The notes under the pieces are model-generated. The model saw only the letters and a list, made by a program, of their open reading frames with translations, ran no database searches and was not told the origin of the DNA. The translations under genes were made by a program, and so were the position numbers. From positions 2,015,159 through 2,079,158 of the forward strand of contig NW_022098031.1 in the NCBI RefSeq assembly GCF_002288925.2: a stretch of 64,000 nucleotides of DNA. Reading direction: 5' to 3'. This document shows, in pieces, positions 47,101 through 59,856 of the stretch (within the stretch, counting starts at the first letter, position 1; every line of letters starts with the position of its first letter). Source of the DNA: Delphinapterus leucas (lineage: Eukaryota > Chordata > Mammalia > Artiodactyla > Monodontidae).

Positions 47101-50100
47101 TACATATTTAGAAATATTTATAGTGATAATACTATAGATATGTATGTATGAACAAGAGGTGGTAAATGCTTCATCTCAGATATGAAACAAATTAGTAATC
47201 AGTGATTAACCTAGATGCATACAGTGAAATGAGACAATGCTTCACATAGTTCTGTGTGAATTTCACAATGTTAGGAAAAGGATAGCTTTCTGGAGTTCAT
47301 TATTATTGCACCTGAAACAATTTTATGTCCTTCAACATATCCCCCTGTGACCTCACATTCTTACTGGGTTTTGAAAATATCCTTTCATCTATTTTATACA
47401 TTTCCTTCTGGTTCAGTTTTTCTAGAAGATTCTATCAAGTTCTCTTCGATGTTCCTGTGAACTGTATTATTCTCCTGGGTATATATGTTTAAGATATGTT
47501 TAGCTGCACATTGCTTAGGGAGTTTAACGTATGGCAAAGTGAAGATTCTTTAAGTGCCTTAAAATTGGCAAAAATATTTTCAAATAAAAAAGATAATCAA
47601 CCCTAAATAAACTAATGAGAGCAACACAACTTTTGCTTTTATTAAATTACAATAAAAAGTATTAACTTCTCCATAAAACATTTTTAAACTGAAATAAGTA
47701 TCAGCATAAGCAGATGTAAAAATCATTTTTATTATTAGAGTGGTTCTTCTCTCATTAAATATTGCATTTTAATGTTATTAGTTTATTTTTAAGTGATAAT
47801 AAGTGTAAAGAAAATTGTTAAGAATGAATGTCCAATTTCTATAACGTTTTCAGCCTATTGGTTTATCTCTTCTTAAATAGTGCATCATTCTCACAAATTG
47901 CTATGTATTCTTTTCTTATCATCTATTTCCTGAATTACATCCAATATCTTCAAGTAGGTAATTTTCCTTCCTATTACCACAATGAATTCTCGAAAGTCTA
48001 TTCTTTTATATTGACTAGATACACACACACAATCCTTATTGAATTTAAAAGTGGCTAGTCCAATTTCATCCATAGTGAAGTTACTTTGCCAGATAGAACA
48101 ACAGAGCAAAAGATTTATTCTGATGTATCCCAGAACAGGACACTTAGTCACTGGGAAATGTAATTAAGAAAAATCTCAGGATCAGAAATGATGCCTTTGG
48201 TGGCCTGGGTTGTGGGGTATTAGATTCCATAATGGCCACAGTGTAGCCACCGCGGCATTACTTAGGCCTAGCTATATGGATTAGATTTCTCAGGCAATAT
48301 AGCTTTATCTAATATGCAAATTTATACATTTCATTTAAGGAGGTATAAAGACTAAAAAGACTTAAAGTAAGTGGACCAGATTGATTTTAGTGCATAACTG
48401 ACAACAGTAAGAATCAGTGAGATTAAAAAGAGTAGGATCATTGACTGGAAACAACTTGGAGGAAAAAAATGCAGAGAAGAATATGATTAGAGTTACTGGA
48501 TGATCACTATTTTAGTGGGTCTGAATATTTATGTGTTTGTTTCTTGTTTCTTGTTTGTTTCTCCACTAACATGAAATCTCCATAGAACAGGGGCCTGGAC
48601 ACACGGCTTGGAAGATTGACTGGCATAGGAAGTGCTGACTGGCATAGGAAGTGTGAACCCAGGCTCCACGATGAACAAGGTTTGCTGGGCTAAGGGAAAG
48701 TAGAGGACGAAGATATACTGATTGAAAACCTAAGTGTAGGAAACATCAAACAAGCTTACGTGTGAAGATAACTGGTGATATAGGACTGGTCAAGCAATTC
48801 TGAAGCATCACTTCAAAGGGATGAGGGAACAAAAGCAATTGGGAAATTCAAACAAGGCTGAGTGGCAATACCATTGTTGTCTCATTAAGCCCAGGTTTTC
48901 CTAGTAGTTTTTGAAAGCTGTGAAGTAGAGACTGAGATAACTCAACCCAGGCATTGACCATTCCTGTCCTAGGACTCATTTGAATGTTGCCAATACTCCA
49001 TATTACCCTTTACTCTTGCTTCTTGAGAATGGAATGGAAAAGAAGGGCGCTTTACATTGAAAAATATCTTTAAAACTTTCTTCAATGGAAAATGAACCAT
49101 TTTTTTTTTTTTTCCTAGTGGAATTTCCAGAGTGAAGAGGGATTTTAGGAGCCTACATGATAACTTCTGTTGTGCCTCAACCTCAACGGTAATAGAGATT
49201 CTGGAAACTTTTCTTTTAGACATTTTATTTTACTAAAAATTAGAACTGATGAAGTATTACAGGCCCTTTTTCTAGGAAAGGCATCTAACTTCTTGTTTCT
49301 TACACTGCAGATTAGCCTAGTAGTGAGGCTTGACCAAAACAAGAGATGTCAACTATTACAGGCCTTTATTTTGAAATTATCAATTTTTCTTTGAATGAAG
49401 AGTTTTAGTTTGTTTGCTTTTCTACCTCTACCATTTGTTCCTTAGGTTAAATGAAGGTAAAGGGGACTCAGAGCTGCTAAGACTTCCTTGACATCCAAAG
49501 AACAGAGGAAGAATAAGACAGATAAGCCCTTACTTGGGCCTCATTCCCTGGGCTATTCAGACTCCTGTCCTCCATGCCAGGTACAGGTGCTGACTGTTTT
49601 TTCAAACCATCCAAATTTAATGAATAGAACGAAAGAGAAATAGTAAAACAGAAAATGCTAAAATTCAAATGGAACAAAATATTTTTTTTGGTCTAATGTC
49701 TGGGCTAAAAGTAGCAAATTTAGCAAAGTGCCTAAAACACAGTAGATATTCAAGAAATATTTGGCAAATTAAAGAAACACCTGTAGGGGTAAATGCAGCA
49801 AATAGGTAAACTTGATCCAATTGAACATGATGCTGAACTTTTTGAAAAACACAGAGGATAGAATTCCTTAGAAAGTGGGGTACAATAAAACCCTGAGTGG
49901 TGACTTGAGTCATTCAGAGAAAAAGCTGTTGGTAGAAGGCTGTGAGATCACCAGTTCTCTCTTTCCATCATTCCTTGGTGTCCATTGAACTAGCATTCAT
50001 GCTCGCTGTCTCTGCTTAAACACTTCCTCTATTCATCTGCTTTCTAAATGAATGTGTACCTACAATATGTATCTATTCATTTAAAAATAACTGAATGCAC

Positions 50101-50513
50101 CTGTTTCCTTGAGCTATAAACATGAACATTAATGAGCATCCTGTCTATTTAATAGTTTAATACTGCTTGGCAACCTGTATTTGAGACCACTTGCCCCTTA
50201 AGCTCTATCTCTGGGCTGCACCTCTTCCCTCCATCTACTTTTCCTCTGCTCAAGAGAATACTGCTCATGTTATAACCAGTTTCTCTGTGTTTTACAAAAA
50301 CATCCTACCCTCTCTTTCAGTTTCTCATTTACTTTATAACCAAACTTGTTTTTCTTTAGTGTCGATATTCAAAGTAAATAAGAATTTAAAAAAATATTTT
50401 GTTCAATTGGTTTACTTTTTAGAATCCCATAGTATTGTTTTCTACTATTTTCCACTTTAGAGCTCTTTTTTTCTTTTTTTACAAATCATATAATTTGACT
50501 ATAATTTTGTGGA
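47101..50513. other. No recognised gene (3.4 kb); one 18-bp duplication
   Basis: Long stretch with no named repeat or coding signal. At 48617-48634 and 48636-48653 the unit TGACTGGCATAGGAAGTG is repeated exactly, one base apart. Overlapping frames on both strands at 47828-48151 and 48969-49394 show no domains. Confidence 0.4.
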
Positions 50514-50856
50514 TTAAAAAAAATTGAATGTGGGGCTTCCCTGGTGGTGCAGTGGTTGAGAATCTGCCTGCTAATGCAGGGGACACGGGCTCGAGCCCTG
50601 GTCTGGGAAGATCCCACATGCCACGGAGCAACTAGGCCCATGAGCCACAACTACTGAGCCTGCGTGTCTGGAGCCTGTGCTCCGCAACAAGAGAGACCGC
50701 GATAGTGAGAGGCCCGCGCACCGTGATGAAGAGCGGTCCCCGCTTGACACAACTAGAGAAAGCCCTCACACAGGAACGAAGACCCAGCACAGCAAAAATA
50801 AATTAATTAATTAATAAACTCCTACCCCCAACATGTTTAAAAAAAAATCGAATGTG
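50514..50856 (+). mobile_element. CHR-type SINE, long form, with target duplications
   Basis: The sense SINE occupies 50533-50836. Head GGGCTTCCCTGGTGGTGCAG, B-box-like GGCTCGAGCCC, ACAACTACTGAGCC body, AGCAAAAATAAATTAATTAA tail and then an extra CTCCTACCCCCAACATG before the junction. The flanks (50514-50532 and 50837-50856) both consist of TT, a run of A, then T-T/C-GAATGTG. They differ by one substitution and by the A-run length. Confidence 0.92.
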
Positions 50857-51959
50857 CATCTAACATCATTTATAACATCGTTTCTGTGTGAAAACATTTT
50901 GGGTTCTAAATATTTAACTTATAAATTAAACTTTTGAAATAAAATCCAATTGAAATTAGTGCCTGCCTGTATTGTAAATGTGATTTTTAAAACCAGTTGA
51001 AAACCGAGAATATTTTTATTTATAAAAAGATTCGTATGAATTTGGAAGACAATTATTCCAACTATTTTAGGACACTTTTATAAAGTAAGTACACCTGAAA
51101 ACCTAAAGATTTTGAGCATTTTCCCCTTTTAGACCCTTGTCTCAGTGGATTCTACAAGATAGGAAGCAAGAATTAATTTTATGGGTCAAACAGTCTCTGC
51201 AGTTTTCCTACTAAATCTGATGTTACTTTTTGCCCTCATTCAGTGCCAGAGGTAATCACAATATTCTGTCGTTTCATGGTTCAGAAGAAAGTTCTTTGTC
51301 CCTTCTAACTTAAATGTATACTTCAGAGTTTGGCTTATTAAGTTGGCAAAATGTCTGACATTTTTGCGTTAAAAATAAAGCTATGAGGAAATTCCCTTAC
51401 TAAAATTAGATAAAAGAAAAATACTCACTTATGAATAAATGGGATACCCTTAGCCAGAAGGTTTTACTTAGCTGTACCAATAAATTATCTTTTGAAAATT
51501 TGACACCCACAGGACTTGTATGAGTAGAAACCATAACAGAAGTACAGGCTGGAATTCTTAAAGAAGTGATGCTTACTAGACATATCTAATATTGAAAGAA
51601 TGACTTGATATTTAGAAAGCTTTGTAAAACTAAAGATTTAAATGTGAAAATAATTGTAGAAATTATGAATTTAATACCCTTTACTATGAGATCATTTATT
51701 ATTTGGCAACTCTGGGAAACTTTTCAATTGATAGTCATACCCTTAACATCTTTAACATTTAATTTTTAATTTCAAAATATTTACGACTCAAATGAAAGGG
51801 GAAAGAAACAGTCTAAAGTCCTTTGTACACTCCTAGGAAATAAAAATATGTAGGAAAAAAGTCAAAATCCTAATTTATTTTCAATATTTTTATATTAATT
51901 ATATGTCTATAGCTTTAAAATGTTTTCCGCTTGGCTGTTTCCTTGCTGTCATATTATAG
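50857..51959. other. No recognised feature
   Basis: AT-rich and unassigned. Confidence 0.4.
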
Positions 51960-52140
51960 AGTAGTGGTTTTTAAACTTTGGAGTGCATTGGGATGATCTG
52001 ATATACATATTTAAAATGCTGGTTCTAAAGCCCATTCACAAAGATTCTGATTAAGTACGTCTGGCATGGAACCCAGGAATAGAAATTTTCTTAGGTTGGC
52101 TTCAGGTTACATTTTGAGATGTTTCTCAAAATATTTGCAG
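51960..52140. mobile_element. MER20-like hAT element
   Basis: AGTAGTGGTTTTTAAACTTTGG at the start, GAGTGCATTGGGATGATCTG, TTAAAATGCTGGTTCTAAAGCCC, AGATTCTGATTAAGTACGTCTGG, and a GATGTTTCTCAAAATATT end. The order matches MER20, with decayed inverted ends. Confidence 0.72.
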
Positions 52141-54214
52141 GGTAGAAGATGAAACTGTTTCTAAAATACAAAGTAGAAGAGTATAAAATGGGAATATTTT
52201 AAGAACTGTATGGTAAGAACCACACTGTCAGATCATCAGCTGTGCCTTTCATTATAAAATGATTGAAATAACCATTATATATTAGCACTGACAATTATTG
52301 CCTAAGAAAGAAACTTTTGATTCTAGGTAATATGCACTTTCAGAACCACTTCATTTGTTTTAATAATCTATGTAAGGAAATTATAAAAATTAGCAAAAAA
52401 CATGTTTCAGCAATAGCAACTGTGATCCTGTAAAATCATACTGCATCAGAGATAAGAGGAACTTCCAGCATTCAAATGGTTCATTCCCCAAAGGTGAAGA
52501 ACTGTGTTACAACACAAGCCTACTGGACAGATTTATTTAATAAGATGGTGAATTTATAGGAGTGTATAGTTGGTTTATTTCTGTATGATTTTAGGATCAG
52601 AGACCTACTATTGTAGCCAACTTCCTCAGGAAGAAACTAAGATGCAAATAGCAGAATAAAGTTCAAGACACAGCCTCATACTATAACATTATTTCTCCTA
52701 TATACAATGAGAATCATGTGAAAGACGATTCTTTAGAAATCCAAAACTTCAGTAACATGAGACTCCCAATAATGATTAGTGAGATAATTTAATCACCTCC
52801 AATTTACTTCAGAGAATTGTGGTTATGCCGAGGGAAAGGGTGTTAGAAATGACAGAACAAAGAAGCAATTTGATTGGTTAATGAAGAGTCTAAGAATGAC
52901 AATTGAATTTGATGGAATTCATTAGTTGGGACATTCAAGCAGATACTTTACAACCCCGATTATGTACTCTAACATAGGTAATAGTCACAATGTGATATAT
53001 GTACTTCATTGTTGAATTAGGCATATAGGAAAGAGTAAGGCATAGTATGGCACAAAGAAACATCAGCCTGAGACAAATCTGCCTCCACTCCCACTCCTTA
53101 CCCAATATTGTTGCTAAAATATCATCCGTACAGCAGGGCACAAAAGCACAGAGGCAGATGCTATGGCATATTCTTTTAGAATGCAAGGCTGCTCAAGATC
53201 ATCTACAGATAACGAACCATGACAACTTTGGATTTGATGAAGTACAAAACGAGAGTGGGAGGAAGCAAAATGTTATATAAGTGGCCAGTGCCCCATCAAC
53301 TAAACTAGCACGTCGAGGGCGTTAATACTAGTAATAATTTCAAAAGACATGACAAATACTAAACATTCTTTTGAAGTAAGAGATACAGTCCTCCAATTTT
53401 CCGCACAAATGCATTCTTCTTCCACATATCACAAGTTCATCAACAAAACATATCAAAGTTTCTGTTTTTTTCCCACGTACCTTAGTTAGTTGCAGTGAAA
53501 TTTCCAGGAATGAAGCAATAGGCAGGCGAATGGTCTCCAATTCAAAGCCAGGCGTTTGTCAAGCTCTTGCTAGTTCTTGTTTTCCTGGTTTCCTTTGAGA
53601 GAAAGAGGAGAATGGAAAAAATTCATAAAAATGCTGGCCTGCAACTCTGCACCCGCCTTTGCTACTGAGTGTGTATATAGACTTTTGCTGATGTGGCCCA
53701 TTCATTATTCACAGCCAGCTCTAGCTTCCTCATTTCCTGGTTGCACTACGTGCTCCAGGCTAAGAACCAAGAGGTATGAATCATGTGGACATAAAGAAAA
53801 ATCTAGAAGAAGAAATGTTTCAAGAAAGCAACTTTTTTCCTATTTCTTCTGACATAGCCTGTTCTATGGCATTGCTCCGTAGAGGAGAAAGAGCATGTGC
53901 CGCCACAGAAGGCACCCAGTGGAATTACCACCCGGGGGGATTATCTCTAAGCAATTCATACTTTGTTTTGCTAACAAGACTCCTTGTTTAGGATACTGGA
54001 GTGCTGTCCTTCTCTGGCAGTGTTCCCCCATATTTTAGAATTATTGAAAAGCTAACTGAGTCTATTTTGATTTGTGAACCTCTTTGCAAGCAACAGCAGC
54101 GGCAGCCGTGCTAATAAAAAAGAAAGGCATTGTATGTACCTAGGAAGGACACTGAAATACTGCACATACAAAAACATCTGCGTTGTGGAGGAGGTCTATC
54201 AAATATTCTAATAG
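52141..54214. other. No recognised feature (2.1 kb)
   Basis: No gene or named repeat supported. The frames at 52935-53280 and 53577-53991 overlap on both strands or in two phases and have no domain. Confidence 0.4.
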
Positions 54215-54318
54215 TTCCCTTCCTTCCTTGCTTCCTTTGTCCTTTTCTTCTCCCTCCTTTCTTTTCCATTCTTTTTTCTTTTCTTTCCTTCTTCCTTTTA
54301 TTCTTTCTGTTTTCTTTA
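54215..54318. repeat. Polypyrimidine (CT-rich) tract
   Basis: About 100 bases composed almost entirely of C and T (CCTTCCTTCC, TTCTTCTCCCTCCTTTC and similar). It creates artificial S/F/L-rich frames on the plus strand. Confidence 0.9.
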
Positions 54319-54974
54319 ATATACTGTTTTATTGTATTTATTTATTCTTACATACAGGGCAACCTATGGTATTATCTTATATTTGAGATTTTTAAATAAT
54401 GATTTTAGAATATGGAATCTCAAAAACACTAAAGTAACAGAATCCATCCACGAATGCAGAAACTCACAGAGGGAGACTTTAAGTTATCAGCTGCATCTTG
54501 CAGCTCCAATTAAGAACGGAGGCTTTGCAGATTCCAGCAGCTCTGATACTAATCAGACCATTCTGCTCTCTTCACAGCTGAAGTTTCAGTTTTCTGGAGG
54601 AAGCTAATATGGCAACACCCTGTTATTTGAGGATTCAAGCTTTCCTACTTCAAGATAAATGAACACACAATCCCCCGCAGCTTTCATTATATCCTGAATA
54701 GAATTTTACAGTCCCTCTGAAGTTATTATGGAGTCCTCTTTGCCAACTAATGGACCAGAATCGTTCTGGCATAAATCCATGTAGGAAAATCTTTTGGGGG
54801 TTTTCTGGGTTTGGGAAAACCTTAGTTGTTGCTTTAAAGGAGAAGATGCTGCATAAGACAGTGTAATTCCCTGAGTGGTTTCTGAGCTCCATTTTGCCTG
54901 GCTGAGATAGACAAGGGAAGGTTGACTCCAGCTCAGGCTATTTCCATTATAGGTACTTATTTATAATCTGCGAT
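54319..54974. other. No recognised feature
   Basis: Nothing nameable. Confidence 0.4.
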
Positions 54975-55150
54975 ACATTCAATGAATATTAATTGAGTGT
55001 CTATTGTGGACTGTCTTTTTGTTGGCCAGGTTTTGGGGATAAAAAATGAAAGTTTCTTGCTTCTAAAAGAATTGGCGAGACAGGTAAGGAAATAAATTAT
55101 TACTACACATAGATAAGTGTCACAATGGAGATGTAGGATGTGGTAGGCAT
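54975..55150 (-). repeat. L2 3'-end fragment, antisense
   Basis: CATTCAATGAATATTAATTGAGTGTCTATTGTGG, then GGTTTTGGGGATAAAAAATGA and GTCACAATGGAGATG resemble the antisense L2 3' untranslated region. Confidence 0.6.
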
Positions 55151-55814
55151 CGATAAAGGATTCTTCCCATCCTCTAGGAGCATTCTAAGTTCTCATGTGG
55201 AATGAAGCAGAAAACATCACCAACACTGTGTGTTTATGCACATCTATGTGTGTGCCCTTCACACACACGTGAAGTAAGAGGATAAAACAATAAAGTCCTG
55301 ATCTATGTCGCTCCCTGGAATTTTTTAATAGTTTACACAACTGTGGCTTTTCACAATTGGATCTTCTTTTCAACAATGGTTCCAAGCATAAAATGGCTTT
55401 TCCCACCAGAAAGCATTCAAAACCTCTTTCCCATGGCTACAGGTCCCAGAAAGTATCTGATTTCTCAGAGCACAGCCCCCAGGGTCATTTTCTAAATGTT
55501 GGTGAGAATACATGAGTTAGTAATATATACCCATTTTGGAAGCCAAATAGCAAAGATTAAAAAACATCTGTCATTGGGACTGTGAGCCTACAAGCAAGCA
55601 GTAGACTTCCAGCAGAGTCTGTGGCAGGAACAGTATGTAACACAGATTTAAAAACAAAAGATTCAACTAGATTTAGCTCAGTCACATGGTTTAAAAGGAT
55701 ATTACCAGCTCCCACCAGAACCCACTTTGCAATGTGTTACATAAAACTATGGGTTGTAAACCTAGGACATTTTTTATAGAAATTCATTCTTTCTCTCAGA
55801 AGTGATTTTCTAAA
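55151..55814. other. No recognised feature
   Basis: Unassigned. A small hairpin GTGTGTG-CCCTT-CACACAC occurs near 55250. Confidence 0.4.
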
Positions 55815-56350
55815 TGCTTATTCGTGTCAGGCAGGGTGCAAGACACTGAACGCTCACTGGCCAAGGAGACAAACGGCTGCCTCTAGTGTCCACCTCACCT
55901 CGCCCCACGGAGACTGCAGGCTAATGAAAGAGAGAGATGATGAAAACATACATACAGAGCATGTGTCATTACACACTTTACATGTAATAAATTCCAAAAA
56001 GGACAGGTAAAGATGCTGGGAAAGTGAGAGCAGGGGAGCTTCATCCAGAATTGGCTTCCTTGCAGAAATCACATTCAGGAATTAGCTGGATTTACGGGTA
56101 GGATGGGGTAAAGGGGTAGATTCAAACTATGACAATATATGTGTAAAGTCCTGAGCTCCGTATGCTTGAGGAACAAGGACGACACAAAGGGTCAATGTGG
56201 TTGAAATGTAGTGAGTATGGAGAGGCATGGGGGTATCAAGGCTGGAGGCAGGCATGGGGCAGCCTCTGACGAGGGTTCTAGGTGAGGGGACCCTGGAAGC
56301 CACTGAAGCATCGACTCCCTTTAGTTACTCTTTGGAGAATGGATTGGGGT
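55815..56350 (-). repeat. L2 LINE fragment, antisense
   Basis: GTGTCAGGCAGGGTGCAAGACACTGA matches the reversed terminal part. GAGGAACAAGGACGAC, GGTTGAAATGTAGTGAG and CCCTGGAAGCCACTGAAGCATC match the antisense coding flank. Old and diverged. Confidence 0.62.
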
Positions 56351-56589
56351 GAGGATATTTATCACTATTAAAAAAAAAACAACTTTCTTTTACCTATTCA
56401 TAGGAGTGAAATTTATCGTATTGATTTAAAAATTAATTTTCTGACTCCCTGACGTTGAATAGGTCTAGGTTTATTTGTTTTCTTAACTTTTCAGTAATGC
56501 TGTATTTTTCTTCCCAGTACTTATCATTACGCTGCATATATGCTTGTCTGTTTCTTCCTGGCACCACGACCACCTCTTCAAAAATCTGT
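56351..56589. other. No recognised feature
   Basis: Nothing nameable except a run of A near 56371. Confidence 0.4.
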
Positions 56590-56710
56590 AAGAGCTCGAG
56601 GTTTTTTCAGTTTGGTTCATTGATGCATATCTAGTGCCTAGAACACCATTCGGCTACTATTCTATACAGTCGTAGCTCAACAAATACATATTGAATGTAT
56701 AAATGAATGG
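56590..56710 (+). repeat. L2 3'-end fragment
   Basis: GATGCATATCTAGTGCCTAGAACACC followed by GTAGCTCAACAAATACATATTGAATGTATAAATGAATGG is the sense L2 terminus. Confidence 0.72.
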
Positions 56711-56857
56711 ATAATTTAGAAAACTGTCTCCTGATGCTAGCAATCATTTACTATTATTTTTATCCCTAAATCACTTTCATGCCAGGTCAGCTTTGCATGT
56801 TAATGTAGAGCTTATTAGACTAATAAAATGTGCTTCTGGTGATTCATCATTAAAAAC

Positions 56858-56868
56858 AGTATTTGTAA
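56858..56868. repeat. Imperfect L1 target duplication, left copy
   Basis: AGTATTTGTAA, matched by AGTATTTATAA at 57870-57880. One mismatch. Confidence 0.75.
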
Positions 56869-57869
56869 ATATATGAAGAGCTCATACAACTCAATAACAA
56901 TAAAGCAAACAACCCAATCAAAAAGGGGGCAGAAGACTTAAACAGATATTTCTCCCAAGGAGACATACAGATGGCCAACAGGCACATGAAAAGATACTCA
57001 ACTTCACTAAGTGTTAGAGAAATGTGAATCAAAACTACAATGAGACATCACCTCACACCGGTCAAAGTAGTCATCATTAAGAAGTCTATAAGTAATAAAT
57101 GCTAGAGAGGATGTGGAGAAAGGGAACCCTCCTACGTTGTTGGTAGGAACGCAAATTGGTGCATCTAATACGGAAGACAGTATGGAGGTTCCTCAAAAAA
57201 CTAAAAACAGAGTTGCCATATGATCTAGCAATCCCACTCCAGGGCATATATCCGGAGAAAACTCTAAATTGAAAAGATACATGCACCCCAGTGTTCACAG
57301 CACCACTAATTACAGTAGCCAAGACATGGAAGCAACCTAAATGACCATCGACAGATGAATGGATAGAGAAGATACTACTGTAACAACTGAGTGGAATACC
57401 ACTCAATTATGAAAAAAGAATGAACTAATGGCATTTTCAGCAACATGGAAGGACCCAGAGATGATCATACTAAGTGAAGTAAGTCAGGAGAAGAAAGGCA
57501 AATATCATATGATATCACTTATATGTGGAATCTAAACTATGATACAAATGAACTTATTTACAAAACAGAAACAGACTCAAACATAGAAAACAAACTTATG
57601 GTTACCAAAGGGGGTGGGGAGGGATAAATTAGGAGTTTCGGATGAGCAGATACAAAGTACTACATATAAAACGGATAAACAACAAGGTCCTACTGTATAG
57701 CACAAGGAACTATATTCAATATTCTATAATAAACCATAATGGAAAAGAATATGAAAAAGAATATATATATGTATACACACACACGCACACAAATATGTAA
57801 CTGAATCCTTTGCTATACACCAGAAACTAACACAACATTGTAAATCAACTATACTTCAATTTTTAAAAA
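56869..57869 (+). mobile_element. 5'-truncated L1 (sense strand), 1 kb
   Basis: The last kilobase of an L1 in plus orientation. It begins inside the ORF2 C-terminal region (CTCATACAACTCAATAACAA, GATATTTCTCCCAAGGAGAC, ATGGCCAACAGGCACATGAA, TGGATAGAGAAG) and runs through the 3' untranslated region (CAAGGTCCTACTGTATAGCAC, an ACACACAC block at about 57774-57791, TTGTAAATCAACTATACTTCAATTTTT). A short A-run ends it. A one-mismatch 11-bp duplication flanks it. Frame-breaking changes in the coding part (for example around 57370) show it is dead. It belongs to the same 3' family as 43716-43870. Confidence 0.92.
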
Positions 57870-57880
57870 AGTATTTATAA
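57870..57880. repeat. Imperfect L1 target duplication, right copy
   Basis: AGTATTTATAA, partner of 56858-56868. Confidence 0.75.
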
Positions 57881-59573
57881 TTGTAGCTTATGGAAAAGGT
57901 ATAAATAAACCTATTTGGGCAAAGTAAATGAATAAAAAAATAAAAGATGAGGAACCTAACTTGAAAGCAAAATATATTTGTCCTAACGTACTTCTCTTAG
58001 ACTTTAGGTTCACTCATTTTAGGGTAAGAGTCAATCATTTTTCAGTAAATTCTCTTGGTATTTTCACAAAACTCTAAATCCTTTTAGTTATTATCAATTT
58101 AGAAATGGATACAGATAAAGGGCTCTCTGGTACCATTTATTTGACAGGGGAACTTAGAGGAACTAACCAAATATATGTACTTCAAATCTTGTAATATTAA
58201 AAGATATTTTTATGATATAGATGAATTCATAAAAGCTCATAGACAAAATAAAATATCTAGTAAGTTAGGAATTTTAATAGACTGCTTCCACAGAGTGAGA
58301 TGTTTAATTTATCAATTATTTTCTTCCATTGAACACATGTACTATAAATTTTACTGGGTTAGATACAAATTGTTGTAACACAACAAACAGCTTAAATAAT
58401 CTAGAGGAATGTGCTTAAGCTACAGTTTTCCCAAGAAAAACTGCCCAACTTATTTGCTTACGGTGCCCTTAATTTTTACTTACGTAAATTCACTTTTTTA
58501 TAGTGTAATTTAAAAAGGTTAATTTGTATACTGCTTTAATATGAAAAATTTAATGTTGCAGTAGTCAGTGTAAGTTAAATGGTTCAGTGAACCTTGGCAA
58601 AGGAAATATAAATGATTAGTTTATGATGTATTACCAACAGGGGTCAGGTTTTTGACCTTATGTATAAGCAAATCACAGACAATATACCAGCCAAATTACC
58701 TGAGACATGAAAATGTAAAGAATAATTACATTTGAATATCCTTATGCCAAGATGTTCTGTAGGATAATTGCGTAAGAAGAATCTTGTTTGCAATGTGCAA
58801 AGGCAAAAAGTGGGGGAGAAAGCAGGAGGGGTAGGCTCTTGCACCATTCAAAAATTTTTTCCCTGTTAAAAAATAATTTAAGACAAAATGTTTGCAAATT
58901 GTATTCGAAACATAGAATGTGGAAGGACTTCAGTTAGAATTAAAATTTATTTGGATTTTTTTAAAGCGAAAAAATGCCAGGGAGAAATCTTTTCCTATAT
59001 TAGTCAATGTGGGATAAAAGCTACAAAGAATTTTATATCATTATTCTTTGTAAATTGGACAGAAGAAGGAGTTTGAAAGCCTTGGCTCTCTTGTCTGATT
59101 TAATCCACAAAACAGTGCATCTGCTTTCATCTTTTTCTTTTTTATTTCTAAAATTTCAACATAGAACACACTGAATTTTAACAACCTGTTTTTGTTCAAC
59201 TGATTGCCTTCAGTTCCCCTATTCCTTTGTTATTGAGGACAAATGAATATATTTCTTTTTTCTTTTGTAAATGTATTTTCAGGTTTGATTTTAAATTATT
59301 CAAGGTACGTTTGGACCTCTTTATAAGATAAATTTAGTTAGGAAAGGAATCTAGCCTAGAGATTTGCTAAAACTGGCCATGATGCACATGATCCATTTTT
59401 TTATGCCATCATCTATTGACCACTGTTAGTGCTATGCTAATTACTAGATAACAAACTAGCAACACTAGCAATACTTGACCACTGTGGGAATTTAGGTGAA
59501 CTCTGATCTGAAGTGCAGGTAAAAGTCACTGGGAGAACAGATTTAGGAAAAACACACAAGCATGTGCTCCGAG
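57881..59573. other. No recognised feature (1.7 kb)
   Basis: AT-rich, with no named repeat. Short frames at 58175-58378, 58644-58847 and 58888-59076 show no motif. Confidence 0.4.
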
Positions 59574-59603
59574 AAAAAAAAAAAAAAAAAAAGGTTTTTT
59601 TTT
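59574..59603. repeat. (A)19-GG-(T)9 homopolymer pair
   Basis: A run of nineteen A, then GG, then nine T. The A and T runs can pair as a small hairpin. Confidence 0.9.
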
Positions 59604-59641
59604 AGTGATATTTCCAGTAAAGGACTGAATTGAGCTTTCAC

Positions 59642-59856
59642 AGACTGTTATTTCGGTACGCGGGCCTCTCACTGTTGTGGCCTCTCCCGTTGCGGAGCAC
59701 AGGCTCCGGATGCGGAGGCCCAGCGGCCATGGCTCATGGGCCCAGCCGCACCGCGGCATGTGGGATCTTCCCAGACCGGGGCACGAACCCGTGTCCCCTG
59801 CATCGGCAGGCGGACTCTCAACCGCTGCGCCACCAGGGAAGCCCAGACTGTTATTT
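59642..59856 (-). mobile_element. CHR-type SINE, short form, with exact target duplications
   Basis: The antisense short-form SINE occupies about 59654-59844, with head CCACCAGGGAAGCCC at the right and the GC-rich body at the left ending in CGCGTACCG. The duplication AGACTGTTATTT is exact at 59642-59653 and 59845-59856. Unlike the 35.24-kb copy there is no A-tail beyond the three T that belong to the duplication. Confidence 0.93.

Noticed and set aside
54130..54399. Hydrophobic 89-codon frame that looks like a membrane protein
   Set aside because: It is the translation of the polypyrimidine tract (54215-54318).
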